A stretch of DNA of 37,322 bases from Fen-1298 sp050015675 (GCA_050015675.1 JBEKAY010000038.1:1-37322), one strand, 5' to 3'; shown: positions 1 through 7,333, counted from the first letter of the stretch. Program-made: numbers and translations. The notes: generated from the letters alone by a model not told the origin.

Positions 1-4
1 TCAT
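1..4 (-). CDS. Start of a gene running off the left edge
   Basis: Only the start codon is visible: ATG read on the minus strand at 4-2. It is supported by a strong ribosome binding site (AAGGAG, five bases before the ATG). The 67-bp repeat at 55-121 lies just upstream of it, and the same repeat lies just upstream of the gene starting at 2104. This gene may therefore share regulation with, or be a further paralogue of, the three genes to its right. Nothing can be said about the product. Confidence 0.5.
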
Positions 5-54
5 GGTTTCTCCTTTTTTCAATGAACATATTTAACTTTTTTTGCTGAGGTAAC

Positions 55-121
55 GGGCAATTGTAACTAACTAGTATAACAACGCATCCACCAACCTGTC
101 CGCCATTTATGTAGTGGAAGG
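55..121. repeat. 67-bp direct repeat, copy 1 (promoter-bearing)
   Basis: This copy matches 2129-2195 in the same orientation at 64 of 67 positions; the first 49 bases are identical. It sits about 50 bp upstream of the gene starting at position 4. The other copy sits 25 bp upstream of the gene starting at 2104. Both copies thus have the same place and orientation relative to a minus-strand gene start, which suggests duplication of an upstream regulatory region or of a whole gene unit. I do not recognise it as a known mobile element. Confidence 0.9.
73..102 (-). promoter_or_regulatory. Putative sigma70-type promoter in repeat copy 1
   Basis: Read on the minus strand, TATACT (78-73) is preceded by TG one base away, an extended -10 form. 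CGGACA (102-97) lies 18 bases upstream and matches the GACA of a -35 box. Both elements are unchanged in the second repeat copy. It would drive the gene starting at position 4. This is a pattern match only; FCB bacteria often use a different consensus (TAnnTTTG), so the assignment is tentative. Confidence 0.35.
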
Positions 122-129
122 TGGATGCG
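83..129. promoter_or_regulatory. 10-bp perfect inverted repeat over the promoter
   Basis: CGCATCCACC (83-92) pairs perfectly with GGTGGATGCG (120-129) across a 27-base spacer. The left arm and spacer overlap the putative -35 box of repeat copy 1. In copy 2 only a 6-bp version remains (TCCACC 2161-2166 with GGTGGA 2187-2192). It could be an operator or a structured-DNA element. Confidence 0.5.
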
Positions 130-220
130 CTTCTTGTGCAAATTCCTTTTCAAACGCTGTAGCGACTTGTTGCCGTTTGTCAGTTGCCGTTGCTATTAAG
201 GTATTATAGAAAACAGTTGT

Positions 221-895
221 TCAGTTACTTATCACAAGATGGATGATTTGCGAATTCCATTGTGCTTCTGGCCATTTGCTGAGAATATCCCTTTTTCTCA
301 TGCTTATCCTAGGATTTGCAATAGCTCTTAGCTCAAACTGTTCGCCAACATTGAGATTCTCTGTCTGCTCGGTAGATATCTTGGCTGTCCAACTACTATC
401 TTGCCATACTGTAGCTTTGGCCTTAACATGATATTCACCTGTTCTCATAGCGTGGATAATAATCCAAAGATCTTTGCTAGGATCAGGAAAAACTCCATGC
501 ACATAGAATACTGAAGGAACAACAGAATTGTTCTCTGGCACAAGAAGCTTTAACGAATCAACCACTGATCCTGCCAACTTTAAAGGGATTGGAGATTTTA
601 TTTGACTTAATGGTACGTCACTTTCCATAACCTGTTCTGATAGAGGCTGAAATAGTCTATCTTCCAGTTCTTTGATTCTCGTTTTGAGTTCAGCATTCTC
701 ATCTCGGAGAATTCTAGTCTCCAGTTCCGAAACATCTATCTTATTCTTTAATCCTTCCTTTTCAGACAAGATTATTTGTACGGTAATGATAAGCGCTACT
801 ATTCCTGCTATCCCTCCCAATACTGATAGCCAATCTTTTCTCACTTTCCGCGGAAGTATTCGCCTTAGATTATGATATTTCAGTTTACTCGTCAT
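221..895 (-). CDS. Membrane-anchored coiled-coil protein with shared C-terminal beta domain
   Basis: The protein has about 224 residues and I do not recognise its function. It has a basic N-terminus, one transmembrane helix (around DWLSVLGGIAGIVALIITV), a charged coiled coil (ELETRILRDENAELKTRIKE), and a roughly 105-residue beta-rich domain with VPENNS, LWIIIHA and WPEAQWNSQIIHLV. That domain is clearly paralogous to the C-terminus of the next gene upstream (WPKAQWKSQVIELI there) and more weakly to the third gene. The topology suggests an inner-membrane anchor with the coiled coil and beta domain on one side, probably periplasmic. An ATG at 949 would overlap the upstream gene by 52 bases; the ATG at 895 is only two bases after that gene's stop and is preferred. 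It is the last gene of a three-gene unit. Confidence 0.75.
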   Translation of the reverse strand: MTSKLKYHNLRRILPRKVRKDWLSVLGGIAGIVALIITVQIILSEKEGLKNKIDVSELETRILRDENAELKTRIKELEDRLFQPLSEQVMESDVPLSQIKSPIPLKLAGSVVDSLKLLVPENNSVVPSVFYVHGVFPDPSKDLWIIIHAMRTGEYHVKAKATVWQDSSWTAKISTEQTENLNVGEQFELRAIANPRISMRKRDILSKWPEAQWNSQIIHLVISN

Positions 896-897
896 TT

Positions 898-1449
898 CTA
901 TTTTCTGATGAGCTCGATGACTTGCGATTTCCATTGTGCCTTGGGCCATCCACTGAGAATATCGCCTTCCTTCAGATCAATAGCTGCATTAGCGAAAGCC
1001 ACCACCTCAAAATGTTTGCCTACATCGACGCTACCCGGTCTTCCAATGTATATCATCGTTTTCCATGTCCCATCATCTCTTACCGTGACACTTGGCTGAA
1101 TATAATAATCTGAAACTGATGTGGGATGAACAACCACCCACACTTTTACCGAGGGATCGGAGATCGTTCCTTTAATCTCAGGTTGGTTAAGAACTTGCGA
1201 TTGATCGGATGGTTCAGTGATACGAATCCCCGCCTTCGGGGCTTCAAGCTCTTTTAACTTCTTCTCCCGCCATTCTTTGATCTGCCTGATCAACGTTTGG
1301 CATTCTTCCTTAGTCTCAATGCCTTGTGTCAGCATGCTTCCCAATTCTTTGAGTAGTGTTTTAGCGTCTGATTTTGTTTTTGTCTGACCATTGAGAACTG
1401 AAGCGATTCCTAGGCAGAGAACCAGCGTGACTGCTATTTGTTTCAACAT
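898..1449 (-). CDS. Exported protein with shared C-terminal beta domain
   Basis: The protein has about 183 residues. Starting at 1449 (MLKQIAVTLVLCLGIASVL) gives a standard signal peptide. The ribosome binding site AAGGA lies eight bases upstream, inside the end of the preceding gene, so this start is better than the ATG at 1467. A short helical, charged segment follows (KEWREKKLKELEA), then the domain shared with both neighbours: an IRITEPSDQ opening strand, VWVVVHP, YYIQPSVTVRDDGTW, VGKHFEVVAFANA, and a GWPKAQWKSQVIELI ending. It has no transmembrane anchor, so it is likely periplasmic or secreted. It lies between its two paralogues with gaps of four and two bases, which indicates co-transcription and perhaps one complex. 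No named family was recognised. Confidence 0.75.
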   Translation of the reverse strand: MLKQIAVTLVLCLGIASVLNGQTKTKSDAKTLLKELGSMLTQGIETKEECQTLIRQIKEWREKKLKELEAPKAGIRITEPSDQSQVLNQPEIKGTISDPSVKVWVVVHPTSVSDYYIQPSVTVRDDGTWKTMIYIGRPGSVDVGKHFEVVAFANAAIDLKEGDILSGWPKAQWKSQVIELIRK

Positions 1450-1453
1450 GGTT

Positions 1454-2104
1454 TTATTCCTTTCCATTAGTTTTACGGATGACGGTTATTGATTCAGAGA
1501 ATATTGCATCATTAGGGATTTTTGTAAGTGTACCCTCCGTTAGCGCAGAATCGGTAGCAATGCAGCGTATCAAGAATTTTTCTCCCGCACCGACTTCAGC
1601 GGAACCTAAAATCGCTTCGCCCACCCAAAGACCTGAAGGGCTTACTCTCAAAGGACCATTCTGCACAACGTCTCCTCCTACCTTTAGCGGTGTAACAACT
1701 ATATAGTTTTTCATACCGGGGAAGGGAGACTTGCCACGGATCATGCACGTCCGATCGACTATCGCATCATCAACAGGATCGACAATTCTGAACTGACGTG
1801 CCAGAACATCTTTTTGAACCCTCTCCACACGGTTGCCAATTTCAAACACGTCAGATTGTATAGCTGCAGATTCTTTCCTTAACGTCACGAGCATCATTAT
1901 GACCGCTACAACGAGAGCCAGGAAGGCAATAATGAAACCATATATTTGAAATTTAAAAGATCGGTTGGCTGAACGCTTACTTAAATCAAAACTCTCTTTC
2001 AAGATTTTTCCCATTGAGCCAAATCCATCTATCATTGACTTTACTAACTCATCCAATTTAGTAGGATTTGGATTTTCATTCGTAGAGTTATTTTCAGTAG
2101 ACAT
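1454..2104 (-). CDS. Membrane-anchored protein, divergent member of the three-paralogue cluster
   Basis: The protein has about 216 residues. The preferred start at 2104 (MSTENNSTNE) has a TGAGGT ribosome binding site and a T-rich spacer; an ATG at 2134 lies in the repeat-flanking DNA and lacks such support. A polar, Asn/Thr-rich N-terminus is followed by one strong transmembrane helix (IYGFIIAFLALVVAVIMML), a short helical stalk, and the shared beta domain (FRIVDPVDDAIVD, NYIVVTPL, SGLWVGEAILG, GAGEKFLIRCIAT). The domain is more divergent than in the two genes downstream and lacks the WPxAQW ending. As first gene of the unit it lies directly after the second repeat copy. Confidence 0.75.
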   Translation of the reverse strand: MSTENNSTNENPNPTKLDELVKSMIDGFGSMGKILKESFDLSKRSANRSFKFQIYGFIIAFLALVVAVIMMLVTLRKESAAIQSDVFEIGNRVERVQKDVLARQFRIVDPVDDAIVDRTCMIRGKSPFPGMKNYIVVTPLKVGGDVVQNGPLRVSPSGLWVGEAILGSAEVGAGEKFLIRCIATDSALTEGTLTKIPNDAIFSESITVIRKTNGKE

Positions 2105-2128
2105 AAAAAACCTCAGCTTATTTCCAAA

Positions 2129-2195
2129 GGGCAATTGTAACTAACTAGTATAACAACGCATCCACCAACCTGTCCGCTATTTTTGTGGTGGAAGG
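2129..2195. repeat. 67-bp direct repeat, copy 2 (promoter-bearing)
   Basis: See the copy at 55-121. This copy is 25 bp upstream of the first gene of the three-paralogue unit. Three substitutions separate the copies, all in the last 18 bases, and they weaken the long inverted repeat seen in copy 1. The remaining stretch from about 2196 to 2309 holds no recognisable feature. Confidence 0.9.
2147..2176 (-). promoter_or_regulatory. Putative sigma70-type promoter in repeat copy 2
   Basis: The same elements occur as in copy 1: an extended -10 TGnTATACT (TATACT at 2152-2147) and CGGACA (2176-2171) with an 18-base spacer. It would drive the three-gene unit from 2104 to 221 with a leader of roughly 35 bases. 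Conservation of these elements between the copies is what raises it above chance. Confidence 0.4.
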
Positions 2196-2309
2196 CAGAG
2201 AGTTTAGGAAGGATGTGGAATAGCCGGAAGCCCATAACAAATACAAGCGAAAGCTTGTGACATTTTCTTTACTGCATTTTTATGCTTTTAGTTGAAGCCT
2301 TCCCGGACA

Positions 2310-2417
2310 TTATTCTTTATTATTTTTGTTTTTTCTAATTGCGTTTACTAAGGCGATCACAGCAAAACTAAGCGCTATACATGCAATAATTAGTGCTAAT
2401 AACAATTTGTTGTCCAC
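2310..2417 (-). CDS. 35-residue single-pass membrane peptide, GTG start
   Basis: A GTG at 2417 opens a 35-codon frame ending in TAA at 2310. The ribosome binding site AAAAGGA lies eight bases upstream. The peptide begins DNKLLLALIIACIALSFAVI, a single hydrophobic helix of about 22 residues, and ends in the basic, Asn-rich tail RKNKNNKE. This layout is typical of small bacterial membrane proteins (N-out, C-in by the positive-inside rule). No homologue is recognised. The spacer from 2418 to 2600 holds nothing else I can identify. Confidence 0.5.
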   Translation of the reverse strand: MDNKLLLALIIACIALSFAVIALVNAIRKNKNNKE

Positions 2418-2600
2418 TTTAAGATTCCTTTTATTTATTAAAAGAAGTAGATGATTCTTTCAGATAATATCCTATTGCTACGCATATCGTAGGTTTCCTT
2501 AATATGGCATGATATACGCAATATTTTTATAGTATCAAAAATGTGATATGGTTGCATCTCTTCTCTTTCCACGCCTGCCCTTTTATTTTAAAATAGCCCC

Positions 2601-3134
2601 TTAGACTTTCACAAATTCGTGCTCACCGGCTCTCACAACAAGCACAGGGCAAGGAGCTTTCCGCACAACCTTCTCTGCCGTACTGCCGAAAAGAATATGC
2701 TCCATGCCCGTATGTCCATGCGTGGCAATGATAATGAGACTCATATTTTCTTCCAAAGCGTACTGGTTAATCTCGTAGAATGGTTTTCCTGTCCGTACAA
2801 TTTTTCGCGACACCACTTTATCGGCAATTTCCTTTTTTACAAGGTGTTCTAATTCATTACTGCCGCGTGTGCGGAGTTCCTCTTCAACATTTGGAAATCC
2901 GATTTGTCCGAAACTAAAATCAGCAGGGTAGATTGTGGGTTCCACAACGTAAATGAGGTCGATAGATGCTTTGAATTTCTCTGCGAAGGGTATGGCGTAT
3001 TTCAACGCATTCTTTGAATGCTCGGAGAAATCGATAGGCACAAGAATGCGCCGGATGTTAATGGGGAATTGCTGAACCGGTTTAACTTTGCGTGCCGGGA
3101 CTTTCCTCTTTGGCTGGATTTTTTTTGTTGACAT
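2601..3134 (-). CDS. Universal stress protein (UspA family)
   Basis: The protein has 177 residues: a single Usp domain (about residues 27-168) behind a basic 25-residue leader. The start of the fold is seen as RRILVPIDFSEHSKNAL. The nucleotide-binding loop is ATHG140 followed by nine residues and G150-S151, close to the ATP-binding type (G-2x-G-9x-G-S) with the first Gly replaced by Ala, a common variant. The C-terminal strand is CPVLVVR. It is probably cytoplasmic and ATP-binding. The start at 3134 has an AAAGGG ribosome binding site and lies 53 bases inside the end of the cyclic-nucleotide-binding gene, implying translational coupling. Confidence 0.93.
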   Translation of the reverse strand: MSTKKIQPKRKVPARKVKPVQQFPINIRRILVPIDFSEHSKNALKYAIPFAEKFKASIDLIYVVEPTIYPADFSFGQIGFPNVEEELRTRGSNELEHLVKKEIADKVVSRKIVRTGKPFYEINQYALEENMSLIIIATHGHTGMEHILFGSTAEKVVRKAPCPVLVVRAGEHEFVKV

Positions 3135-3693
3135 GGGAATCCCTTTCGTCTCGTGTTTGCAGCCTCTCTAATTGACTTTTCACTTTTGAAAGTTCTTTGT
3201 CGGTTTGGCGTAACCTCTGTGCAACAATATCTGCCAACTTCAGTACAATTTTTATCCCTAATGTATTTTTTTTATCAATGAGTTCAAAGAGATCCGGACG
3301 GAAAAAACCAATCAGCGTACAATCGGTCTTACAGATGGCATTTGCAGAACGCGGCGATTCATCTATAAGTGCAAGTTCACCGAAGAAATCTCCGTCTCCG
3401 AGCACAGCAAGTTCTTGCTCATTTCCATCTTTTCCCAAAATCTCGATAGACACTTCTCCATCCTGAACAATGTACATTCCAAGCCCAGGATCACCTTGAT
3501 AGAATACCGGTTCCCCCGCGCGGTATTCACGCTTGTGAACAATTGCCGCTACTTCTTTCAAGTCGCGAGGTGCAAGGCTTGTAAATGCAGGAACTTTGCT
3601 TAAGACTTCTTCTGTCGTGCCTTCGCGGATAACACGTTGGGAAAATAAATTTTTCCAAAGTGCGTTATCAGAACCAGATTTTGAAGGTGCCAT
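3082..3693 (-). CDS. Cyclic-nucleotide-binding domain protein without DNA-binding domain
   Basis: The protein has 203 residues with one CNB domain (about residues 30-150). The phosphate-binding cassette reads FGELALIDESPRSANA (residues 104-119), with the Glu (106) and Arg (115) expected to contact the cyclic phosphate and ribose, so ligand binding is likely. After the domain comes a helical, charged tail (RLRQTDKELSKVKSQLERLQ) with no winged helix, so this is not a Crp/Fnr regulator; it probably works through protein contacts. The start has GGAG eight bases upstream. It lies 20 bp after ilvE and overlaps the stress-protein gene downstream. Confidence 0.88.
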   Translation of the reverse strand: MAPSKSGSDNALWKNLFSQRVIREGTTEEVLSKVPAFTSLAPRDLKEVAAIVHKREYRAGEPVFYQGDPGLGMYIVQDGEVSIEILGKDGNEQELAVLGDGDFFGELALIDESPRSANAICKTDCTLIGFFRPDLFELIDKKNTLGIKIVLKLADIVAQRLRQTDKELSKVKSQLERLQTRDERDSHVNKKNPAKEESPGTQS

Positions 3694-3713
3694 CGCCGTT
3701 ACTCCAGTTTGGT

Positions 3714-4634
3714 TTATCGAACAGGCGTCAACCAGTTATGCTTGTCTTTTCCGCTTTGGATAATTTTAAAAAATGCATTTTGAAGTTTCTTTGTTACAGG
3801 CCCAGCGTACCCTGCGCCGACAATAATTTTATCAATGGAACGGATTGGTGTTATCTCCGCTGCCGTTCCGCTAAAAAACACTTCATTGGCAATATACAGC
3901 ATCTCTCTCGGAATTGCCATCTCAATTACCGCATAACCGAGCTCTTTTGCCAATGTGATAACTGAATCGCGCGTAATGCCCGGTAAAATTGATGAGCCGA
4001 GCGGAGTCGTATAGATTGCATTATCTCGAATCACGAAGATATTCTCGCCGCTTCCTTCACTTACTGTTCCATTGACATCGAGAGCAATGCCTTCTACGTA
4101 ATCGTTTGTGATTGCTTCTAATTTAATTAACTGGGAGTTCAAATAATTGCCGCCGGATTTCGCCATAGCCGGAGATGTATCAGGCGCCGGACGCCGCCAC
4201 GAAGAGACACAAACATCTATTCCCTTCTCTAATGCTTCTGATCCCAGATAGGCGCCCCATTCCCAAACTGCAATTGCAACATCTACGGGACATCCCAGCG
4301 GATTCACGCCAACGTCACCATATCCACGGTACACAATCGGTCGTATGTAACACGCTTTGAGTTTGTTCGCAAGAATTGTTTTTCTAATCGCTTCTGTTAT
4401 TTGCACTTCTGTGTAAGGAATTTCTGTCCGATAAATTTTTGCGGAATCATATAACCGCCGAAGGTGCGCATCCAGCCGAAAGATGGCTGGTCCCTTTTTT
4501 GTATCATAACAGCGAATCCCTTCAAACCAACTAGAGCCGTAATGCACCACGTGAGAAAGTACATGAATCTTCGCATCATCCCAATTGACAAGTTCTCCAT
4601 TCATCCATATCTTATCGACCTTTTTGACAGGCAT
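3714..4634 (-). CDS. ilvE: Branched-chain amino acid aminotransferase
   Basis: The protein has 306 residues, full length for class IV PLP aminotransferases. It transaminates leucine, isoleucine and valine with 2-oxoglutarate, the last step of synthesis and first of breakdown. The PLP-binding lysine is K159 (AKSGGNYLNS) and the pyridine-nitrogen Glu is E193 (VSEGSGENIF), the same numbers as in the E. coli enzyme. Other family marks are HYGSSWFEGIR and GSSILPGITRDSV. The ATG at 4634 is the natural N-terminus. It is the first gene of a likely operon with the CNB and Usp genes. Confidence 0.95.
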   Translation of the reverse strand: MPVKKVDKIWMNGELVNWDDAKIHVLSHVVHYGSSWFEGIRCYDTKKGPAIFRLDAHLRRLYDSAKIYRTEIPYTEVQITEAIRKTILANKLKACYIRPIVYRGYGDVGVNPLGCPVDVAIAVWEWGAYLGSEALEKGIDVCVSSWRRPAPDTSPAMAKSGGNYLNSQLIKLEAITNDYVEGIALDVNGTVSEGSGENIFVIRDNAIYTTPLGSSILPGITRDSVITLAKELGYAVIEMAIPREMLYIANEVFFSGTAAEITPIRSIDKIIVGAGYAGPVTKKLQNAFFKIIQSGKDKHNWLTPVR

Positions 4635-4639
4635 ATTTC

Positions 4640-4778
4640 TTCTCGATTTGTGTTGTTGAGTAATTAGTTAACAGCATTCAGTTTTCAGTAGTCAGCTTTT
4701 AGCTTTTGGCAACGAGCTTTTGCAGTCTTTTGCCTACATGCTGCTTTTTCATTATTCATTTTGCATTTCTCATTGAAT
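4640..4778. other. Low-complexity intergenic stretch
   Basis: The spacer holds degenerate tandem-like wording, for example cagttttcagtagtcagc, followed by cattattcattttgcatttc and similar words. Such A+T-rich near-repeats often occur between genes in FCB genomes. No reading frame or hairpin of note was found. Confidence 0.35.
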
Positions 4779-5897
4779 CTATAAGCTCATCTCATAAATC
4801 CGATATCGTTTGTTTATTGTGCCAAGCATTGCTTCCGCCGATTTATTCATGCGCTCGTTATCTTCAAGGATCCAACTCGCTTCGCCATATCCATATCCAA
4901 GCTTCCTTGCATTAATTGCAGTCTCATAAAACAATGCACCGCCTGCTCCTGTATAAAGATATTCCGGCAAAACGCCTAAGACGATAACACGTACCAGATC
5001 GATTTCTTTTTTCTTCGTTAGAAGATGATATAAACCGGACAGAAGATAGCCATTCTTATTATGCTTCAACGAAACATTAATATCCGGCAGCGCGAGCGCA
5101 AACCCGATTGTTTTCCCTTCCTTCTCTGCAAAGATGACAAGTTCCGGAACGATAATAGGTTTAAGATCCGCAGCAAGTGCATCGAATTCTTCATCAGTCA
5201 TCGGAACCGCACCCCAATTTTTTGCCCAGGCTCTGTTATATACCTCTTTCACTTTCTCGACTTCTTCTTTGAATTTCTTTGTGTTAAAAGTTCTAAAAGT
5301 AAGATTGTGCCGTTTCTTAACAAGTTCATGAGCCCGATTAAATCGATCCGTATATACTTTTTTCTGATCAAGTAAATATGCATAGAGGTCTTTTACTTTT
5401 TGGAATCCGTATTTCTCAATCAATTCAGCATAATACGGTGGATTATATGTCATCAAAACCGTGGGGCTTAAATCGAAACCCTCAATGAGCAATCCACATT
5501 CATCATTCACCGATGGATTCACTGGTCCGCGCATAGCCGTTACTCCATGAGCGAGTAAATATTCTTTTGCTTTGTCGAAGAGCGCATTTGCTACTATCTG
5601 ATTGTTGATGCATTCAAAAAAACCGAAGAACCCGATATTTTCGCTGTGCTCTTTGTTGTGATTATGATTGACAATCGCGCCAATTCTGCCGACTACTTCG
5701 CCTTCATGTTCGGCGAGATAGAATTCCGCATCACTGTGCTTGTAGAATGGATTTTTTTCTCTATCCATTAATTTCTTTCGATCCATCATCAGCGGAGGGA
5801 CCCATGCTGGATAATTTTTATAAACCTTCCAGAGAAATCGGATGAACGAATTCACATCTTGTTTTGAGGAAATCGGTCTTACTATTAACCCATCCAT
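4779..5897 (-). CDS. GNAT-fold acyltransferase, candidate bacterial ceramide synthase
   Basis: The protein has about 372 residues. It belongs to a large, two-lobed GNAT-type family marked by YPAWVPPLMMDRKK, EFYLAEHEGEVVGRIGAIVN, NIGFFGFFE and RGPVNPSVNDECGLLIEGFD. The second lobe ends with LVRVIVLGVLPEYLYTGAGG, resembling the acyl-CoA binding strand and loop. It lies 97 bp downstream of serine palmitoyltransferase in the same direction. In Caulobacter the ceramide synthase (bCerS) is a GNAT-type protein from a sphingolipid locus, so N-acylation of a sphingoid base is a reasonable proposal from context. Proof by sequence is lacking. I prefer the ATG at 5897, with GAGGG six bases upstream, over the unsupported ATG at 5909. 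Confidence 0.65.
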   Translation of the reverse strand: MDGLIVRPISSKQDVNSFIRFLWKVYKNYPAWVPPLMMDRKKLMDREKNPFYKHSDAEFYLAEHEGEVVGRIGAIVNHNHNKEHSENIGFFGFFECINNQIVANALFDKAKEYLLAHGVTAMRGPVNPSVNDECGLLIEGFDLSPTVLMTYNPPYYAELIEKYGFQKVKDLYAYLLDQKKVYTDRFNRAHELVKKRHNLTFRTFNTKKFKEEVEKVKEVYNRAWAKNWGAVPMTDEEFDALAADLKPIIVPELVIFAEKEGKTIGFALALPDINVSLKHNKNGYLLSGLYHLLTKKKEIDLVRVIVLGVLPEYLYTGAGGALFYETAINARKLGYGYGEASWILEDNERMNKSAEAMLGTINKRYRIYEMSL

Positions 5898-5994
5898 TGA
5901 GACCCTCATAAAATATAAGACAAGATAAAATAAAACCGCAGTTTAGTTGCAACCGCGGCTTGCATATTCCTATCGTTTAAAAAACGCAAATATT

Positions 5995-7209
5995 TTAGCT
6001 GATGACACCAAACTTTTTTCCAACATTCGCGAACACTTCGAGAATTTTATCGAGATGTTTTTTCTCATGAGTTGCCATATAACTTGTCCGAAGCATTTCC
6101 ATTCCCGGAGGTACACCAGGGCGAATGAATGCATTCACGAACACTCCTTCTTCAAAGAGCATTTTCCACATCATTAAAACTTTTTCTGTATCGCCGATAA
6201 CAATGGAAACAACTGCTGTATCGTGCTCGCTTACCCGGTATCCCATTGCTTTTAAGCCAGCGCGCATAGTGCGGGCATTGGACATTAATTTATTTACACG
6301 CTCAGGTTCAGCTTCGAGAATATCAAGTGATGCCAATGCTGAAGCTACAGATGCAGGTGTTGGGCTTGCACTGAAAATGAGAGCCGGTGCATTATGTTTC
6401 AGATAGTTAATTACCTTGTATTCAGCAACGACAAATCCTCCCAGCGATGCAAATGTTTTGCTGAAGGTTCCCATCGTCAGATCGGTTTCTTTTTCAAGGC
6501 CGTAATGGCTTGCCGTTCCTCGTCCACCTTTTCCAATGACACCTATTGCGTGGGCATCATCAACCATAATACGTGCATTGTACTTTCGAGCAACTTTCAC
6601 CATATCCGGCAGATTGACAATCTCGCCCGATGTGCTAAAAACACCGTCACTAACGATAAGTTTTGCAGACTCGGCTGGCAGTTGTGAGAGCACGTGTTCC
6701 AAATGCGCCATATCGTTGTGCTTGTACCGAACCACAGAGTTACCTTCTGTCGAATCATAGGATGCCATCCCTGCCGCAACAAGAGTTCCGGCAACAATAC
6801 TGGCGTGGTTATCTTTATCGGAAACGACATAATCACCGCGGCCCACGAGTGTCGGAATAATTCCTTGTCCTGTTTGATATCCGGTGCTGAAAAGTAAGCA
6901 TGCTTCTTTACCCATAAACTTTGCAAGTCGTCGCTCCAACTCAACGTGCAAATCAAGTGTACCGGTTAAATATCTTGAACCGGAACAGCCGGTGCCGTAC
7001 TTTTTCACTGCCGCAATTGCTGCCTCTTTCACTTTGGGGTGTGCCGTCAGTCCGAGGTAATTGTTGGATCCGGCCATGATTACTTTACGCCCTTCTATTT
7101 GTACAACCGGGCCTTCGCTTTCTTCAATTGCATGAAAATAGGGATAACATCCTTGTGCTTTCACTTCATCTGCACGCGTAAAACTCCAGCACTTTTCAAA
7201 AAGATCCAA
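5995..7209 (-). CDS. spt: Serine palmitoyltransferase (alpha-oxoamine synthase family)
   Basis: The protein has 404 residues. It condenses L-serine with a long-chain acyl thioester to 3-ketosphinganine, the committed sphingolipid step, in the cytoplasm. PLP-site marks are H135 (DNHASI), D217/H220 (VDDAHA) and the Schiff-base lysine K251 (GTFSKTFASLGG). Wording such as KAQGCYPYFHAIE, GSNNYLGLT, KYGTGCSGSRYLTGTLDLH and NYLKHNAPALIFSASPTPASV follows bacterial serine palmitoyltransferases of Bacteroidota more than 2-amino-3-ketobutyrate CoA ligase or BioF; those remain the alternatives. The start is TTG at 7209, with AGGAG six bases upstream; an in-frame TAG just before it rules out an earlier start. 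It is followed by the GNAT gene and divergent from the reductase gene. Confidence 0.85.
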   Translation of the reverse strand: MDLFEKCWSFTRADEVKAQGCYPYFHAIEESEGPVVQIEGRKVIMAGSNNYLGLTAHPKVKEAAIAAVKKYGTGCSGSRYLTGTLDLHVELERRLAKFMGKEACLLFSTGYQTGQGIIPTLVGRGDYVVSDKDNHASIVAGTLVAAGMASYDSTEGNSVVRYKHNDMAHLEHVLSQLPAESAKLIVSDGVFSTSGEIVNLPDMVKVARKYNARIMVDDAHAIGVIGKGGRGTASHYGLEKETDLTMGTFSKTFASLGGFVVAEYKVINYLKHNAPALIFSASPTPASVASALASLDILEAEPERVNKLMSNARTMRAGLKAMGYRVSEHDTAVVSIVIGDTEKVLMMWKMLFEEGVFVNAFIRPGVPPGMEMLRTSYMATHEKKHLDKILEVFANVGKKFGVIS

Positions 7210-7243
7210 TGAATTCTCCTAGGGGAATAATAAATTAATACAA

Positions 7244-7265
7244 AAAGAAGCATTTTTGCTTCTTT
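7244..7265. promoter_or_regulatory. 8-bp inverted repeat in the divergent spt/reductase promoter region
   Basis: AAAGAAGC (7244-7251) and GCTTCTTT (7258-7265) are perfect inverted arms around a 6-base ATTTTT loop. It lies in the 124-bp gap between two divergent sphingolipid-type genes, so it may be a shared operator. It could also be a structure in the spt leader RNA. Confidence 0.4.
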
Positions 7266-7291
7266 GCACTTTTTTGAATATAGTTTAATAT
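7264..7291 (+). promoter_or_regulatory. Putative promoter for the reductase gene
   Basis: TTGCAC (7264-7269) and TAATAT (7286-7291) are separated by 16 bases. Each matches the sigma70 consensus at four or more of six positions. Transcription would start near 7298 and give a leader of about 35 bases that ends in the strong ribosome binding site at 7321-7327. Confidence 0.3.
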
Positions 7292-7320
7292 GAAAAGAAA
7301 GTCAATGAACACCAGAGCTC

Positions 7321-7327
7321 AAGGAGG
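7321..7327 (+). promoter_or_regulatory. Strong ribosome binding site that fixes an ATT start
   Basis: AAGGAGG is a complete Shine-Dalgarno sequence six bases before ATT at 7334. There is no ATG, GTG or TTG in this frame between the upstream stop (7286) and TTG at 7394, and the latter would remove the whole NAD-binding loop. Confidence 0.7.
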
Positions 7328-7333
7328 AGAACG

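Noticed and set aside
55..130. Possible integron attC site (GTATAAC/GTTATAC words with a palindrome)
   Set aside because: The core words miss the RYYYAAC/GTTRRRY rule by one base, the opposite end of the palindrome has no matching core, and no integrase is present.
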